Shown here: positions 53,105 through 63,775 of the stretch, one piece after another
How positions within the stretch are numbered: the first letter of the stretch is position 1
Layout: the number at the start of each line of letters is the position of its first letter
From: Alentia gelatinosa
Taxonomy: Eukaryota; Annelida; Polychaeta; Phyllodocida; Polynoidae
Assembly (NCBI GenBank): GCA_950022655.1
Contig: OX465587.1
Span: 29,825,716 to 29,889,715, forward strand
Reading direction: 5' to 3'
Length of the DNA stretch: 64,000 nucleotides
The notes under the pieces: generated by a model
Database searches by the model: none
What the model saw: the letters and a program-made list of their open reading frames with translations, nothing else
Told to the model about the DNA's origin: nothing
Translations under genes and position numbers: made by a program

Positions 53105-53533
53105 TAAAGGGTGGCGTCCACCAACCATGACAAGGCTATGACAAGTGCCGAAAAGAAAGTTCCAATTGGCGCTTGTCACAGCCTTGTCGTTCCAAGGGGG
53201 GCTTTATGACGGCATTGTCAGGGCGTGTCTGGAAGTGCATGCTCCACCAAAATTTCCTATTGTAGACCACTGCGACACGCTACCGATATGCCATGAAACT
53301 CCACAACAAGGGTCCAGTCGTGGGAAAAATCAAACATGCTAAATGTTGTCAAAGCCTTGTCAGAAGGCTCCCAACAAGCTTTCAACTGTTAGCTTGTCGC
53401 TGCTTTGTCATAGACTCTTGTCTGGAACTGGGGTCCACCAACCATGACAAGGCCTCCAATCGTAGGTCAATCGTGGACCTTGTCGGGAAGCCATTATCAT
53501 AGCCTTGTCGTGGTTGGTGGACGCCCCCCGTAA
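53105..53533. mobile_element. TAA-flanked MITE, GGGTGGCGTCCACCAACC ends
   Basis: TAA (53105-53107), AGGGTGGCGTCCACCAACCA and GACAAGGCTATGAC at the left. At the right GTCGTGGTTGGTGGACGCCC then TAA (53531-53533). The TIRs are about 35 bp. Internal GACAAGGC/GCCTTGTC motifs repeat. The shared TAA also starts the next MITE. Confidence 0.8.
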
Positions 53534-53844
53534 GGCCCGTTTCCATTGGCCGATTTCCCGTCACCGATCTACAGTCAGGAACCACCGACGGACTTTTGGC
53601 ACTGCTGACCCAATATCGGTCAATGGAAACAAACAACGTCGTGAAATGCCCCACGACTTTTCCTGCTTATATTATGCAATGTGGCACCACCCACCACTGA
53701 GTGAAAGCTTGGTCACTGAGTGAAATCTACTACCCTCAGTGATTTTCCTATACCGACGCACAGTCAGTGGCACCACCGACAGACTTTCTGTGTAACTCAA
53801 AACGTCTAGGCAATCTTCGTCGGCCAATGGAAACGGGCCTTTAA
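53531..53844. mobile_element. TAA-flanked MITE, GGCCCGTTTCCATTGGCCGA family, best copy
   Basis: TAA (53531-53533), GGCCCGTTTCCATTGGCCGA at the left; TCGGCCAATGGAAACGGGCC at the right before TTTAA (TAA at 53842-53844). The TIRs match almost perfectly over 20 bp. Some family sequence (CCGACTGCAGATCGGTGCCA, GGCCAATGGAGACAGAC) continues as a fragment to about 53925. Confidence 0.82.
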
Positions 53845-56659
53845 GTCAGAGACAGAGGGTGGTTGTCAATCTAGGTTCCCGACTGCAGATCGGTGCCAGT
53901 AAGTCGGCCAATGGAGACAGACTTCTTCTAATATTACAATACATTGCACTTCAGTCGCCGGGTCAAAAGGTAAAACTGTTATTCTTGACTGAGTCCAGAC
54001 ATGGTTTGTTGAGCACACCCTCCAACTGTTAACCCTCCCTCCATATTTTTCTCTCTTTCTGCACTATTCTTGGAGAAGCTATTTTTCCATCCCCAAGCTG
54101 AATAACAGGTCAACGACCTCCATGTCTGGTAGCCTGTGAGTGCATGTTACATGATTCGGGCCCCAACTAATCCCTACATTCGGCAGCATACAGGCAGACA
54201 CATTGTTTTCAATAGCACTTCAGTGGCAAAGATTTGATGCGTGAAAATGCTGCCTAGTACTGGGGGATGCTATTGTATACGTCTAATGGCTAAATCTCTG
54301 AGCAAGGTAGGTGATTAGGTAGACTTGCTCAAGTCTTTGATTATGAACATTCATTAAATGATTAATCGCAATCAGAATAAAGTTCATTATAGTATGCATC
54401 CTTCTCTAACTGGCCCATGAATCAAAGACTTGTTCACTATGAACAGAATCTTCTGTAAATGTCCCCAAGCCGTTCCCTGTAACCCTATACCTCCTCCTAC
54501 CCCTCTCCCCTTCCCTCCTCCAGTTCTCCAGCTGCCTGAGTTGTCATAGCAATAACTTTCGCCTGCTCCTGACTGTGACATGGTTGAGATCAAAGTTAGA
54601 GGGTATCAATCTCCAGAGAGGAGGGTAGTCATAAGATGCAGGGACTGGAGCCAGTCTAGTGATTAGTATACGGGTGTGTACGGGGAAAATACTCGGTGCA
54701 AATAAATGTTGATAGTAAGTCTGAAGTGGTTATTTATTCAGAGTTATGTTATGTGTTAGTGTGACATGTGATTTGAGTGTGACCTTCCTTTTCTATCAAA
54801 TCCTAATTAACCTTGGATTTGTATCAGAAGAATTTGTATTTACATGGTTTATTCATACTGGTTCAATTTCGAATTAACCGGTTTAAATAAGAAGGCCATT
54901 CTGCTGATATGATATGAAATTGGATTAGCTCAAATATTAATAAAAAATATATAACCATAACAATGATAATATGCAATCGTAGGTTACAATCTTATTGAAA
55001 ACTCAGCTAGACTTTCTATTCTACTGGAATACTAAGAAATATAGAAATCTTTAAGGGATAATTTCAAATTTGAACTACGTTAGATGGACACATGTAAACT
55101 ACGAGGGATAGTCACATGTATAACATAATCTTCGGTAAAATAATGAAAATGAAGAGAGCTAAGTTCAAATAATAATAAAAAAAAGGTGGGAGACCTCAAC
55201 TGTACGGATGTTCATTTTCATTGTCCCACCTATTCCCTGCAGCCCTAATGCAATAACTATAACGTAAACTCAGTTATAATGATAAACACAATTTAATAAA
55301 ACAATTAAATGTACCAATATCTCATCCCTGCAGGTCCAAAAATAGTAGATAGCAGTAAGCAAGTAATCCTTCCCAACACAAGATCAACGATCTTCTTGGC
55401 GACAATTATGAGCAGAGCAGAGAAATAACCAAACCTTTTAGAAAATCTTTTTATAGATAAGTTTCCTTGAGTATGTTAGAAGATTTTATTACGACCTGTA
55501 ATAAGAAGAGTGGCAACCTACAAATTAGATAAATCGAGTTGAGAACGATATACTTAGAAAAAGAATAAAATATAGTTTCTTCTTATACTTCTTGTTTAAG
55601 TTAGTATAACACTTATATTATAGTACTTTAACTATATATCGTATGACTCACGGAGTAGGGAACTATCACAGGACAAAACAGTAGACACTATACAGAACAG
55701 TAGACAGTATACAATACAATCACAACAGTTCACATAACTCAGTTGACCTCTAACACTGAAAGAACATACTACCGGGTTTGATATTATCTATATGTATGGT
55801 TATTTTAGATAATTTAGATATGGTTGATCATTATTTATGGTCCTTCTTTCCAGTATTGGATGTTGATTATAGGTGCCAGAATGGTCATATGACGCATCCT
55901 CAGCATGGTAATGTGTCCCATTGACAAAATTTTAACTGCAGACTTGAATGCCTCCTGTTTCTAATTTAAGGCATACAAGAGTAAGATAACATCCTAACTG
56001 TAGGCAAAACGTGTATTGTTCTCGGGAAATAACGGAAGATGCAGACCATCAGACCGTATATTTTCTTTGACCTTGAACATTAAATTCTTTCCTACAGTAA
56101 GGACGTTTCATTACGAAACACTGAAACACTGAAAGAATTCAAGAGTCTGAGTAGACAATGATGGGGACTGTCCCAATCCTCCGTGTATAACCTAATAAGT
56201 GAAACAAAAAAGAAACCTGTTACTGTGTATATAAATCTTATACCCGATCTTGTTACTCTGAGTAGGTTTCCAACACCCATTCTGTAATGAAATGATTATG
56301 GGGTGTTTATGTATAAAAAGACAGCCAATGGTAACCATATCTAACTGACCTATATACCACCCACGGGGAAATACCTGCCCCTAAAATCAATTTTCAACTA
56401 TTTCACTAAGGGATCCGGTTGAGACCAGCTACCGTAAACTAGCTGACGGATTACCCGCTTGTTGTACCAGATCAAACTAGAACTCTCATGATGAAAAGAA
56501 CTTCCTGTAACCTTGCTATGCAATCAAGAAATGTTATAAAAAAAAAAATATATATATATTACTGAGTAAAGGAGAAACCAGCAAGTTTTGGTCAAAGTTG
56601 TCATTATCCATATCACTTAACATTTAAAAGACTTGGAGAACAACGACTCTGACTGAAAC
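53845..56659. other. no gene seen
   Basis: 2.8 kb, mostly AT-rich and free of the repeat families listed here, apart from the fragment to 53925 and a short AT run near 56552. Open frames are short, with no recognisable domain. The least repetitive part of the window. Confidence 0.5.
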
Positions 56660-56812
56660 AAGTTGCTTTCTGTATTTATCTCACCCATGTACACACTAAA
56701 TGAATGGACGATGCACAGAATATACCATGGAGAACGGACTGCAATACTCGTAGGGGAATGGTGAATCAGTTTCCAATGTTAAGCCTTTGGGACAAAAATA
56801 TCAGGGGTGAGG
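56660..56812. mobile_element. HTE-C body fragment
   Basis: TTCTGTATTTATCTCACCC (56669-56687) and AGGGGTGAGG (about 56803-56812), with AATGTTAAGCCTTTGGGACA between, match the HTE-C motif pair and body. The hairpin is absent, and an HTE-B hairpin abuts the right motif. Confidence 0.55.
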
Positions 56813-56976
56813 GAATAGAGGGAAACTATGTTTCGGTGAGAGAAAGTCAAAGCTACGAGGTGAGAACCAGAAAATTACTCCCCACTGCGTCAGCCTTGGC
56901 CAGTAATTTTTCCGGTCCTCACCGAGTAAAGTTTACTTCTCTCACCAGTACTCGGTTTCCCTATTCCTATATACCT
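56811..56976 (-). mobile_element. hairpin-tailed element, HTE-B, copy C (inverted)
   Basis: GAGGGAAACTATGTTTCGGT ... CCCTATTCCTATATACC is the reverse-oriented hairpin of the copy at 51330. Arms GTGAGAACCAGAAAATTACT / AGTAATTTTTCCGGTCCTCAC. Body sequence probably continues past two inserted MITEs to about 58110, where the CGGTATGGAACTATAGAGTG block occurs. Confidence 0.68.
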
Positions 56977-57058
56977 TCAAATATCGATAAAACGAAGATT
57001 CCTTTACCTGCACTAGTCCAAGATGCCACAGCTACCCTTAACGAGGAACTGCAACCAC

Positions 57059-57482
57059 TAAAGCCGGATGCCCATCTACCGATTTAGGGTTGAACGATTA
57101 GTTCCTAAATCGTATAGGAATCGGTCACCTTGTCATAGGCAAATTACGTAACCCCTCACTCGACCCGCGGCCCTCGAGGAGAGGGGGTGCAGGGTATTAA
57201 TCCTAAGGAAATAAGTCTACACCTACCGACATATATATACCCACACTGATAAATCGGTATATGGTCCACTGATCATTGGAGGAGGGCAAAAACCACAACT
57301 TGTCGGAGACAAAAGGATGTCTCAAGGAGGTGGTTCACTAATCGCTGGGTAGCCTTGCCTAGCTGTCCTACATCTACCAACTCCGTTAGGATACCTCGCC
57401 TGAGACAAACTACCCTCCGTTTTTCGCAGACAAACGTGTACACATGAATTTTCCGAAATCGGTAGATGGGCATTGGCCTTAA
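57059..57482. mobile_element. TAA-flanked MITE, AAGCCCAATGCCCATC family
   Basis: TAA (57059-57061), AGCCGGATGCCCATCTACCG at the left; CGGTAGATGGGCATTGGCCT then TAA (57480-57482) at the right. A 418-bp non-coding body. Confidence 0.8.
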
Positions 57483-57522
57483 GTTTTCGTCCAGCCTATT
57501 TCCCGCCTGTTTTATAGCTTGT

Positions 57523-57834
57523 TAATCCCAATGCCCATCTACCTATTTCGGAACATTCACATACCTTTGTCGGCGACAAACAGACGGTAATTTGTCTCAC
57601 CCAAGGCATCCTAACGGAGTCGGCCATAGTCAGTAGATGTAGGACAGCTAGGCAAGGGTGAGCCACCGATTAGTAGACCGATTTGCTTAGGACTTATATC
57701 CAGCACCCCATCTCCTCAATGTCCGCCGGTCGAGCGAAGGGTTACGTAATTTGCCTACGACCAGTTGACCGACTCCTATACGATTTGGTAACTAATCGCT
57801 CAACCCTGAATCGGTAGATGGGCATCAGGCTTTA
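57523..57834. mobile_element. TAA-flanked MITE, AAGCCCAATGCCCATC family, uninterrupted copy
   Basis: TAA then TCCCAATGCCCATCTACCTA; right end CGGTAGATGGGCATCAGGCT then TTA. 57605-57624 is the empty-site counterpart of the nested insertion at 38356-38957. Confidence 0.8.
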
Positions 57835-58120
57835 CTCTGCATATTTCTATGTGATACCGTCACGGGGACGTCATGCTCACACCGATGGATTGTTTCACGG
57901 CTGCCTGTCATTTTACACCATTTGCAATCTTTATATTAGTTTTCTGGGTTGTTTGCGATCATTTGCCTTAGTTGGTGTGTGTTTTTTTGCCATATCAAAC
58001 GATATATGACGATTTAGATCATATGGTCTGCCTGGTATGAAAATGTCAGCCCCAATGGGTAACTCATTATTACTGTATCCCTAGCAGCGGTATGGAACTA
58101 TAGAGTGTTCGGAAATGGGT

Positions 58121-58372
58121 ATTATCCTACCCCTAACAAAAAACACCAGAGGCTTAACATGGGATTTGTTTATGTTATGGGTGTGACATAAAGTGTCGTT
58201 TATGTCACTACTTTCTGATACTGAAAAAATATGGAAACGGGGTAGGATAAAATCTAGACGACACTCGTTTGAGTTTGAGCTTATCTATGCCACTCATTTT
58301 GTTGGCTCCATAATTTCACGAGTCGTAATTTCACGTGGCATAAATAAACTCAGACTCAAACTGGTGACGTCT
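58121..58372 (-). mobile_element. hairpin-tailed element, HTE-D, copy 3 (mirrored)
   Basis: ATTATCCTACCCC (58121-58133) and GGGGTAGGATAAAAT (58239-58253) bound the body. The hairpin 58256-58372 has arms AGACGACACTCGTTTGAGTT / CAAACTGGTGACGTCT and inner TATCTATGCCAC/GTGGCATAAATA. Confidence 0.75.
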
Positions 58373-58788
58373 CTTCATAATAGGAAATTTTTCTTGTTCA
58401 ATATAGGAACAGTAACATTTGATTGTTGGGATAACGGAATACCCAGATACAATACACAAGACAATATAGTTTATTAAATCCATGGGTCATCCATGGGGAG
58501 ATGAATAAATCATCGATTGGCAGAACACAATGGGAAATTTAATAGGAAGACCTAGGGCAAACTCAGAGCCAAAGTTTACAACACTGGCTGTGGATCTCAA
58601 GGACTATAAAACTCCCAAGTCCCAAAGTGCAGAACATATAATATCCAGAACAATAATTATCAAACACCTCCCACGGGCTCAAGGGCTTAGTTTGTGCACA
58701 ATCAATCGTTGACTACGCCTTTTGTGCCTTGGAATGTTGACCTTGTCAGGTTTCCATGCGAAAAACATAAAATCCAATAAATACAGGC
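58373..58788. other. no gene seen
   Basis: No recognisable coding region or repeat. Confidence 0.5.
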
Positions 58789-58990
58789 TAAAGGTCCGTT
58801 TCCATTGGCTGACAAACACGGTGTAGATTTCTTGTGTTCTCCTAATAGCCTACTTCCATTGGCCATCACCGAGCTACAGTCAGGAACCACCAACGGGCCT
58901 TTGGCGCTGCTGACACAACATGGGAATAGGCTATTAGGAGAACACAGAAAATCTACACCGTGTTTGTCGGCCGATGGAAATGGGCCTTAA
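58789..58990. mobile_element. TAA-flanked foldback MITE, GGCCCGTTTCC family, short form
   Basis: TAA (58789-58791), AGGTCCGTTTCCATTGGCTG at the left; CGGCCGATGGAAATGGGCCT then TAA (58988-58990). The arms pair over about 70 bp (GTAGATTTCTTGTGTTCTCC / GGAGAACACAGAAAATCTAC), so the whole 196-bp element can fold. Confidence 0.82.
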
Positions 58991-59021
58991 TAGAGTATCG
59001 TTTTGGTTCTGTGGAGGTGAG

Positions 59022-59042
59022 CCCCCCCCCCCCCCCCCCCCC
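59022..59042. repeat. poly-C run
   Basis: 21 consecutive C. A mononucleotide tract prone to length error in sequencing and capable of i-motif/G-quadruplex structure. Confidence 0.95.
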
Positions 59043-59344
59043 AATATACCACCCTCTCCCTTAGAGGTGCAGTAAAGCTCCTTTGTATGCATCTAGGCAG
59101 GGTGGCCAATGCCATGATTTAAGAGTTCCTGCATGCTATATGATATTTATTATGGCCACATCCAAGGTCAGAAATCTTCACGAGAGGACTATAAATCACT
59201 AATTCAGCTATGTGAATGGAATTGTGTACTGAGCGGGAGGCCTTCGTACTGGCTTCCAACCATAATGTGGATATATTTAGGGGCGGTACCCTCCCATTAC
59301 GATGCAAAAAGAAGACCGAAGAAACTTCGGCTGGTCCCACATTT

Positions 59345-59466
59345 CTAGGAGCAATGACCCCTAGGAACAATAACCCCTAGGAACAATGACCCCTATGAAC
59401 AATGACCCTAGGAACAATGACCCCTAGGAACAATGACCTCTGGGAACAATGACCCCTGGGAACATG
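59345..59466 (+). repeat. 16-bp minisatellite CTAGGAACAATGACCC
   Basis: About eight copies of a 15-16 bp unit (TAGGAACAATGACCCC with CTATGAAC, CTGGGAAC variants). Confidence 0.9.
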
Positions 59467-59593
59467 TAGGCGCGAAAGCTGTGAAAGCGGGGGGCCGAGG
59501 TGCCGTAGGGGGCCGAGGTGGCAAAGGGGCCGAGACATCCGTGAATCATCCTTAACCCGTGAAAGCGGGAGTGCGAAACGCGCTAGCATGGTG

Positions 59594-59711
59594 ACCTCCG
59601 ATTATAAGTTAGATATATGTATTCTACAACACTTAGAGATCAATATATTAAATTTTCAGAAAAACTACATGGGTTTTAATTTTCAAGCCAAATTGTCCGA
59701 TATGCCTTTAA
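59594..59711 (-). mobile_element. TTAA MITE, AGGCATATC family, end fragment (inverted)
   Basis: AAGCCAAATTGTCC followed by GATATGCCT (59699-59707) and TTAA (59708-59711) is the left end of the family in reverse. The other end is missing. Confidence 0.7.
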
Positions 59712-60066
59712 GACGCTTTGTACATACCCTCATGCTCTATATCATCAAACAAAAATGATGAACTCTCATTCTTGACATTTTAATGGAAGAAAAACGAAAT
59801 GAGAAATTACCTTGTTCATTTTTCTCTCCATACGTATGTCAGCTCAATCAATTAGTGATGATTTAAAATAATTCAATTTTCTTAGATAAACACATCTATT
59901 GACTTATATGGATGCGTCATTGCCTTGCCCTGTATCAGATTAAGGCTGACTTATCTTGTAGTTACTCCGAATTATCTTATTAGAATTTCGAGGAGGAGAT
60001 ACATGGTGTTTCATACTTGACATATTGACCAAATATTTCGGTCACATGGTAGGAGAATGAGGAGCA
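59712..60066. other. no gene seen
   Basis: AT-rich; nothing recognised. Confidence 0.5.
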
Positions 60067-61103
60067 TAAGGCCCGGAGTTCACTGATCCGGCGTTTACAC
60101 GAGACGATTATGGGCGGCGATTCTTGAATTTAACACTATCTGATGACTTACCCAGCGTTTACCCTAGACGATTATGGGCGGCGATTATTGATTTGAACAC
60201 GATCTGACGACTTACCCGCCGTTTACACTAGACGATTATAGGCGGCGATTCTTGAATTTAGCACCACCTGATGACTCACCCGGCCTTAACATTAGACCAT
60301 TATAGGCAGCGATTCTTGAATTTAACACCACCTGATGACTTACCCATCGTTTTCACTAGACGATTATGGGTGGCGATTATTGAATTTAACATGATCTGAT
60401 GACTTACCAAGCGTTTATACGAGACGATTATGGGCATCGATTATTGAATTTAACACGATCTGATGACTTACCCAGCGTTTACACGAGACAATTATGGGCG
60501 GCGATTATTGAATTTAATACAATCTGACAACTTACCAAGTGTTTACACGAGATGATTATGGGCGGCGATTATTGAATTAAGCACCACCTGATGACTTACC
60601 CAGCATTTACATTAGATTATGGGCAGCGATGATTGAATTTAGCACCACCTGACGACTTACCCAGTGTTTACACTAGATGATTATGGGCAGCGATGATTGA
60701 ATTTAGCACCACCTGACGACTTACCCAGCGTTTACACTAGATGATTATGGGCGGCGGTTATTGAATTTAGCACCACCTGACGACTTACCCAGCATTTACA
60801 CTAGATGATTATGGGCGGCGGTTATTGAATTTAGCACCACCTGACGACTTACCCAGCGTTTATACTAGACGATCATGGGCGGCGGTTATTGAATTTAGCA
60901 CCACCTGACGACTTACCCAGCGTTTACACGAGACGATTATGGGCGGCGGTTTTTGAATTTTGCACCAACTGAGGACTTTCTGCTGTCAATGGTTGATTAC
61001 TACTGCTGCCGATGTTACGTTATCGAGCCACATCTGACGACTATTGGCCAGACAATCTACAGTTGGCACATTCTAGTCGTCTATAGTGTAAACGCCAGGT
61101 CAG
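60067..61103. mobile_element. TIR element with internal 68-bp minisatellite
   Basis: TAA (60067-60069), GGCCCGGAGTTCACTGATCC and GGCGTTTACAC at the left; TATAGTGTAAACGCC and AGGTCAGCTCCC at the right are the inverted end. The interior to about 60990 is about 13 tandem copies of a 68-bp unit (CTTACCCAGCGTTTACACTA, GACGATTATGGGCGGCGATT), each of which includes the subterminal motif GCGTTTACAC. No coding frame. Confidence 0.78.
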
Positions 61104-61579
61104 CTCCCGATGTACTCCGATAGACCTCATGGTGCATCTAGACACAAAATCGACATCGCATTGCAAGGTCAACTTTAATCCATAGCTGATTCATCTGAAG
61201 GTGCACCCCGATGCACGCATTGCAAGGTCTATTGTAGGGTATTAGGAGTGGACACAGGGCCTATCTGTGTGTGAATTTCTCTTTGGTACCACTGCACGGA
61301 ACCACCAGTTTATATATGTATACAACCGGCGTAGATAGGTATGATTTTGCGTATACAAGGTAGTCCTATTTTCGGTTTTGTATATATGCCTCATCTATAG
61401 ACGTGTAAAATGTATACGACCCGCGTAAACATGTCCCGCACACGATATTTCTCTTCATATATGCTTTGTAGCAAATACAACCATTACGCTGACATATAAA
61501 AGAAGAAACATATCAATATACAGCCCATACATACACTTACGCGATAGCGTATATATATGAACTAGGAGTAAATAGAATA
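61104..61579. other. no gene seen
   Basis: AT-rich; TATACAACCGGCGTAGATAG-like motifs occur more than once, but no element is defined. Confidence 0.45.
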
Positions 61580-61870
61580 TTCATCATTGATGAATGAGCG
61601 TGCAATTCTAAATAGATTACTAAAAGGTTTTGGGTTACATTCAGTTTATGGATCGTTTTCTGTAACCCACTTGCACCCAGTCAACTTGCCATTTCTCTAA
61701 CTGCCTGAGTCTAGGATCAAAACATATCAAGCACCAGTGGGTCAATGAGGTATTTCGGTCTTGGGAGTGATTGGTCATGGTCAGCTGGGCATGCCTCTAA
61801 GACCCTTAGACACTGGCACCCTGCTCTGTTCTCAATATCACAGACCCGAGCACAGAGATAGTGAAGGGAT
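61580..61870 (+). repeat. dispersed repeat, copy 2
   Basis: Diverged copy of 5091-5370 in the same orientation (CACCCAGTCAACTTGCCATT, TGATTGGTCATGGTCAGCTG). Confidence 0.75.
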
Positions 61871-62212
61871 AGTTCGTATGCAGTACCCTGAGAGTCTGTA
61901 TGGATCCCTCTATCCTCTAGATGATGTATTAAGCGCGTGCAAGCACGCTCTAATAAAATGATGGTTTTCGCTCCGTGTCCTAAGATTGCAGAGACATACA
62001 TAATTTGCTTTCTTATCATTTATTTTTCTTTTTTTGAGGGGGGATGTAGAACCTGGGACTTCCTGTATTCTCCCTAAGTAAGTGCATTAACCTGACCCCT
62101 GGTATTTTCTTAACATCGACTTAGCATTGGGAACTCATACTCAACACCCATGGCGTATCGTAAAAAAAGACTTGATTGGGAGGATGTCATAAATGTCAGC
62201 CAATAGTCAGTG
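61871..62212. other. no gene seen
   Basis: No recognisable feature. Confidence 0.5.
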
Positions 62213-63629
62213 AGGTAATATGAGAAAATGTGGTTACTGAGCCCGTACGGGTGGCCGTTCGAGGTGATTTGATGAAAATATACGGCCCAACGCCACAGGC
62301 GGGAGGGCCATATTTTTTCATCAAATGGCCGAGAATGGCACCCGTACGGGCTCAGTCACTACGTTTCCTTATTACTATACACCTGTAACTCATTTAAGAT
62401 ACCGTTTTATCATCTTTCCTGGCCTGTGATTCAACCCCCTGTTCCCGTATATTACCACTGTAATTCACTACGTCCCTCTAGCGGAAAAACTCGGCATGGA
62501 GCAGTCTCTAAAATGTGCAGGAACAAATGACTGTAACTTCATTTCCCGTACGAGTTAAGTAATGAAATTTTATTATGAGTACTGCATATATATAACCTAT
62601 AATCGTACAAAATATGATGAAGATCGGTTGCTTTAAACCGAAGATATCGGCGTTTAAATACGGCGACTTCGACATTCACTGAGCACCGGGAGGTGGGAGG
62701 GTGAAAACACGGCAACTGCCGACGTGGAGCGGTCTATGAAATGTATGACACAGGACGACCTGGAACTCTGGTAGCCAACGTAATTATGACGTCGACAACG
62801 CAGAGCAGCCTAACGGGAAGCGGTCGGACTTGTTGATATCGATCATTCTCGCAGATTTAAGCTATTTAAACAGTTTTACGTGAATGTCATACGTTGACTA
62901 CCTCGATATTTGGACTATACATACTTCCAGTTCTTACGGGTAAGGCTTAGCATGTCTCTCAAGTTATGAATGGGAGAGAACGGACATTTCATTTTGTTTT
63001 TCTAACCCTGTCACTGGTCTCGCCCTATCGCGATATTTTACGTTAGCGGGCCGTAGTGTCTGTAGCAGCGGGACGTACGTTTTGCAATGCTTAAGCCGAT
63101 GGGAATCCATACATCCTACTACTCGGCGGGCCCGAACGTTATTTATACAATATGCCTAGCAGCGGGAAGTAACTCATATTCCTATATACCTATGGCTGTA
63201 CACTCTATGCTTACACCACGTTCAGGGGGGTGGAGTAACTTATGGATACTACCCAAGGTTGCCGTGTACTACCCAAGGTTGACATTTAGACCAATCAGAT
63301 TGTCTCTTACAAAATTCATATGAAAAGCGCAGTGGGGAGTAAACACAAAGTGTTAAGTTACTCGATAAGGTTGGATCTGGCTTCAGGTTTGATGGTGGAT
63401 GAGCAAATAACGCTAATTATCGTTATTAAACCACATTTGAAGGTATATAGGAATAGGGAAACCAAGTACCAGTGAAAGGAAGTCAAAATTACTCGGTAAG
63501 GCTTGGAAAAATTACTGCCCGCGGCCAAGGCCTTGGGCAGTAATTTTTCCAAGCCTTACCTCGTAACTTTGACTTCCTTTCACGGGAACATAGTTTCCCT
63601 CTAGACTTTCGCCCATAGGTGTATAGTAA
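62213..63629 (-). mobile_element. hairpin-tailed element, HTE-B, large copy D
   Basis: Hairpin 62213-62384: GTTACTGAGCCCGTACGGGT ... ACCCGTACGGGCTCAGTCAC, inner TTTGATGAAAATAT/ATATTTTTTCATCAAA. TTACTATACACC (62372-62383) is inverted as GGTGTATAGTAA (63618-63629). The 1.2-kb body shares TCGATATTTCTCG-like sequence with the copy at 36757 and contains copy B as a nested insertion. Confidence 0.62.
63179..63604 (+). mobile_element. hairpin-tailed element, HTE-B, copy B (nested)
   Basis: TTCCTATATACC (63179-63190) and GGTATATAGGAA (63442-63453) bound the body; the hairpin runs to about 63604 with CGGTAAGGCTTGGAAAAATT and TTTTTCCAAGCCTTACC, outer arms GAAAGGAAGTCAAAA and TTTGACTTCCTTTC. It is homologous to 51089-51511, but both arms differ from it in step. 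Confidence 0.78.
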
Positions 63630-63775
63630 TATCTGAATCAGCTTTGCCTCGTGAGATTACATAAAATCTGAATTGGCGTATTTTCAGGGGCTATAGATCT
63701 CGGTGCGGTTTCTATTTTTGTGCCCTCCAAATAGGCTTGAGGATGTCGTTACTTTCTTCCGATAGCGAAGTAGAA

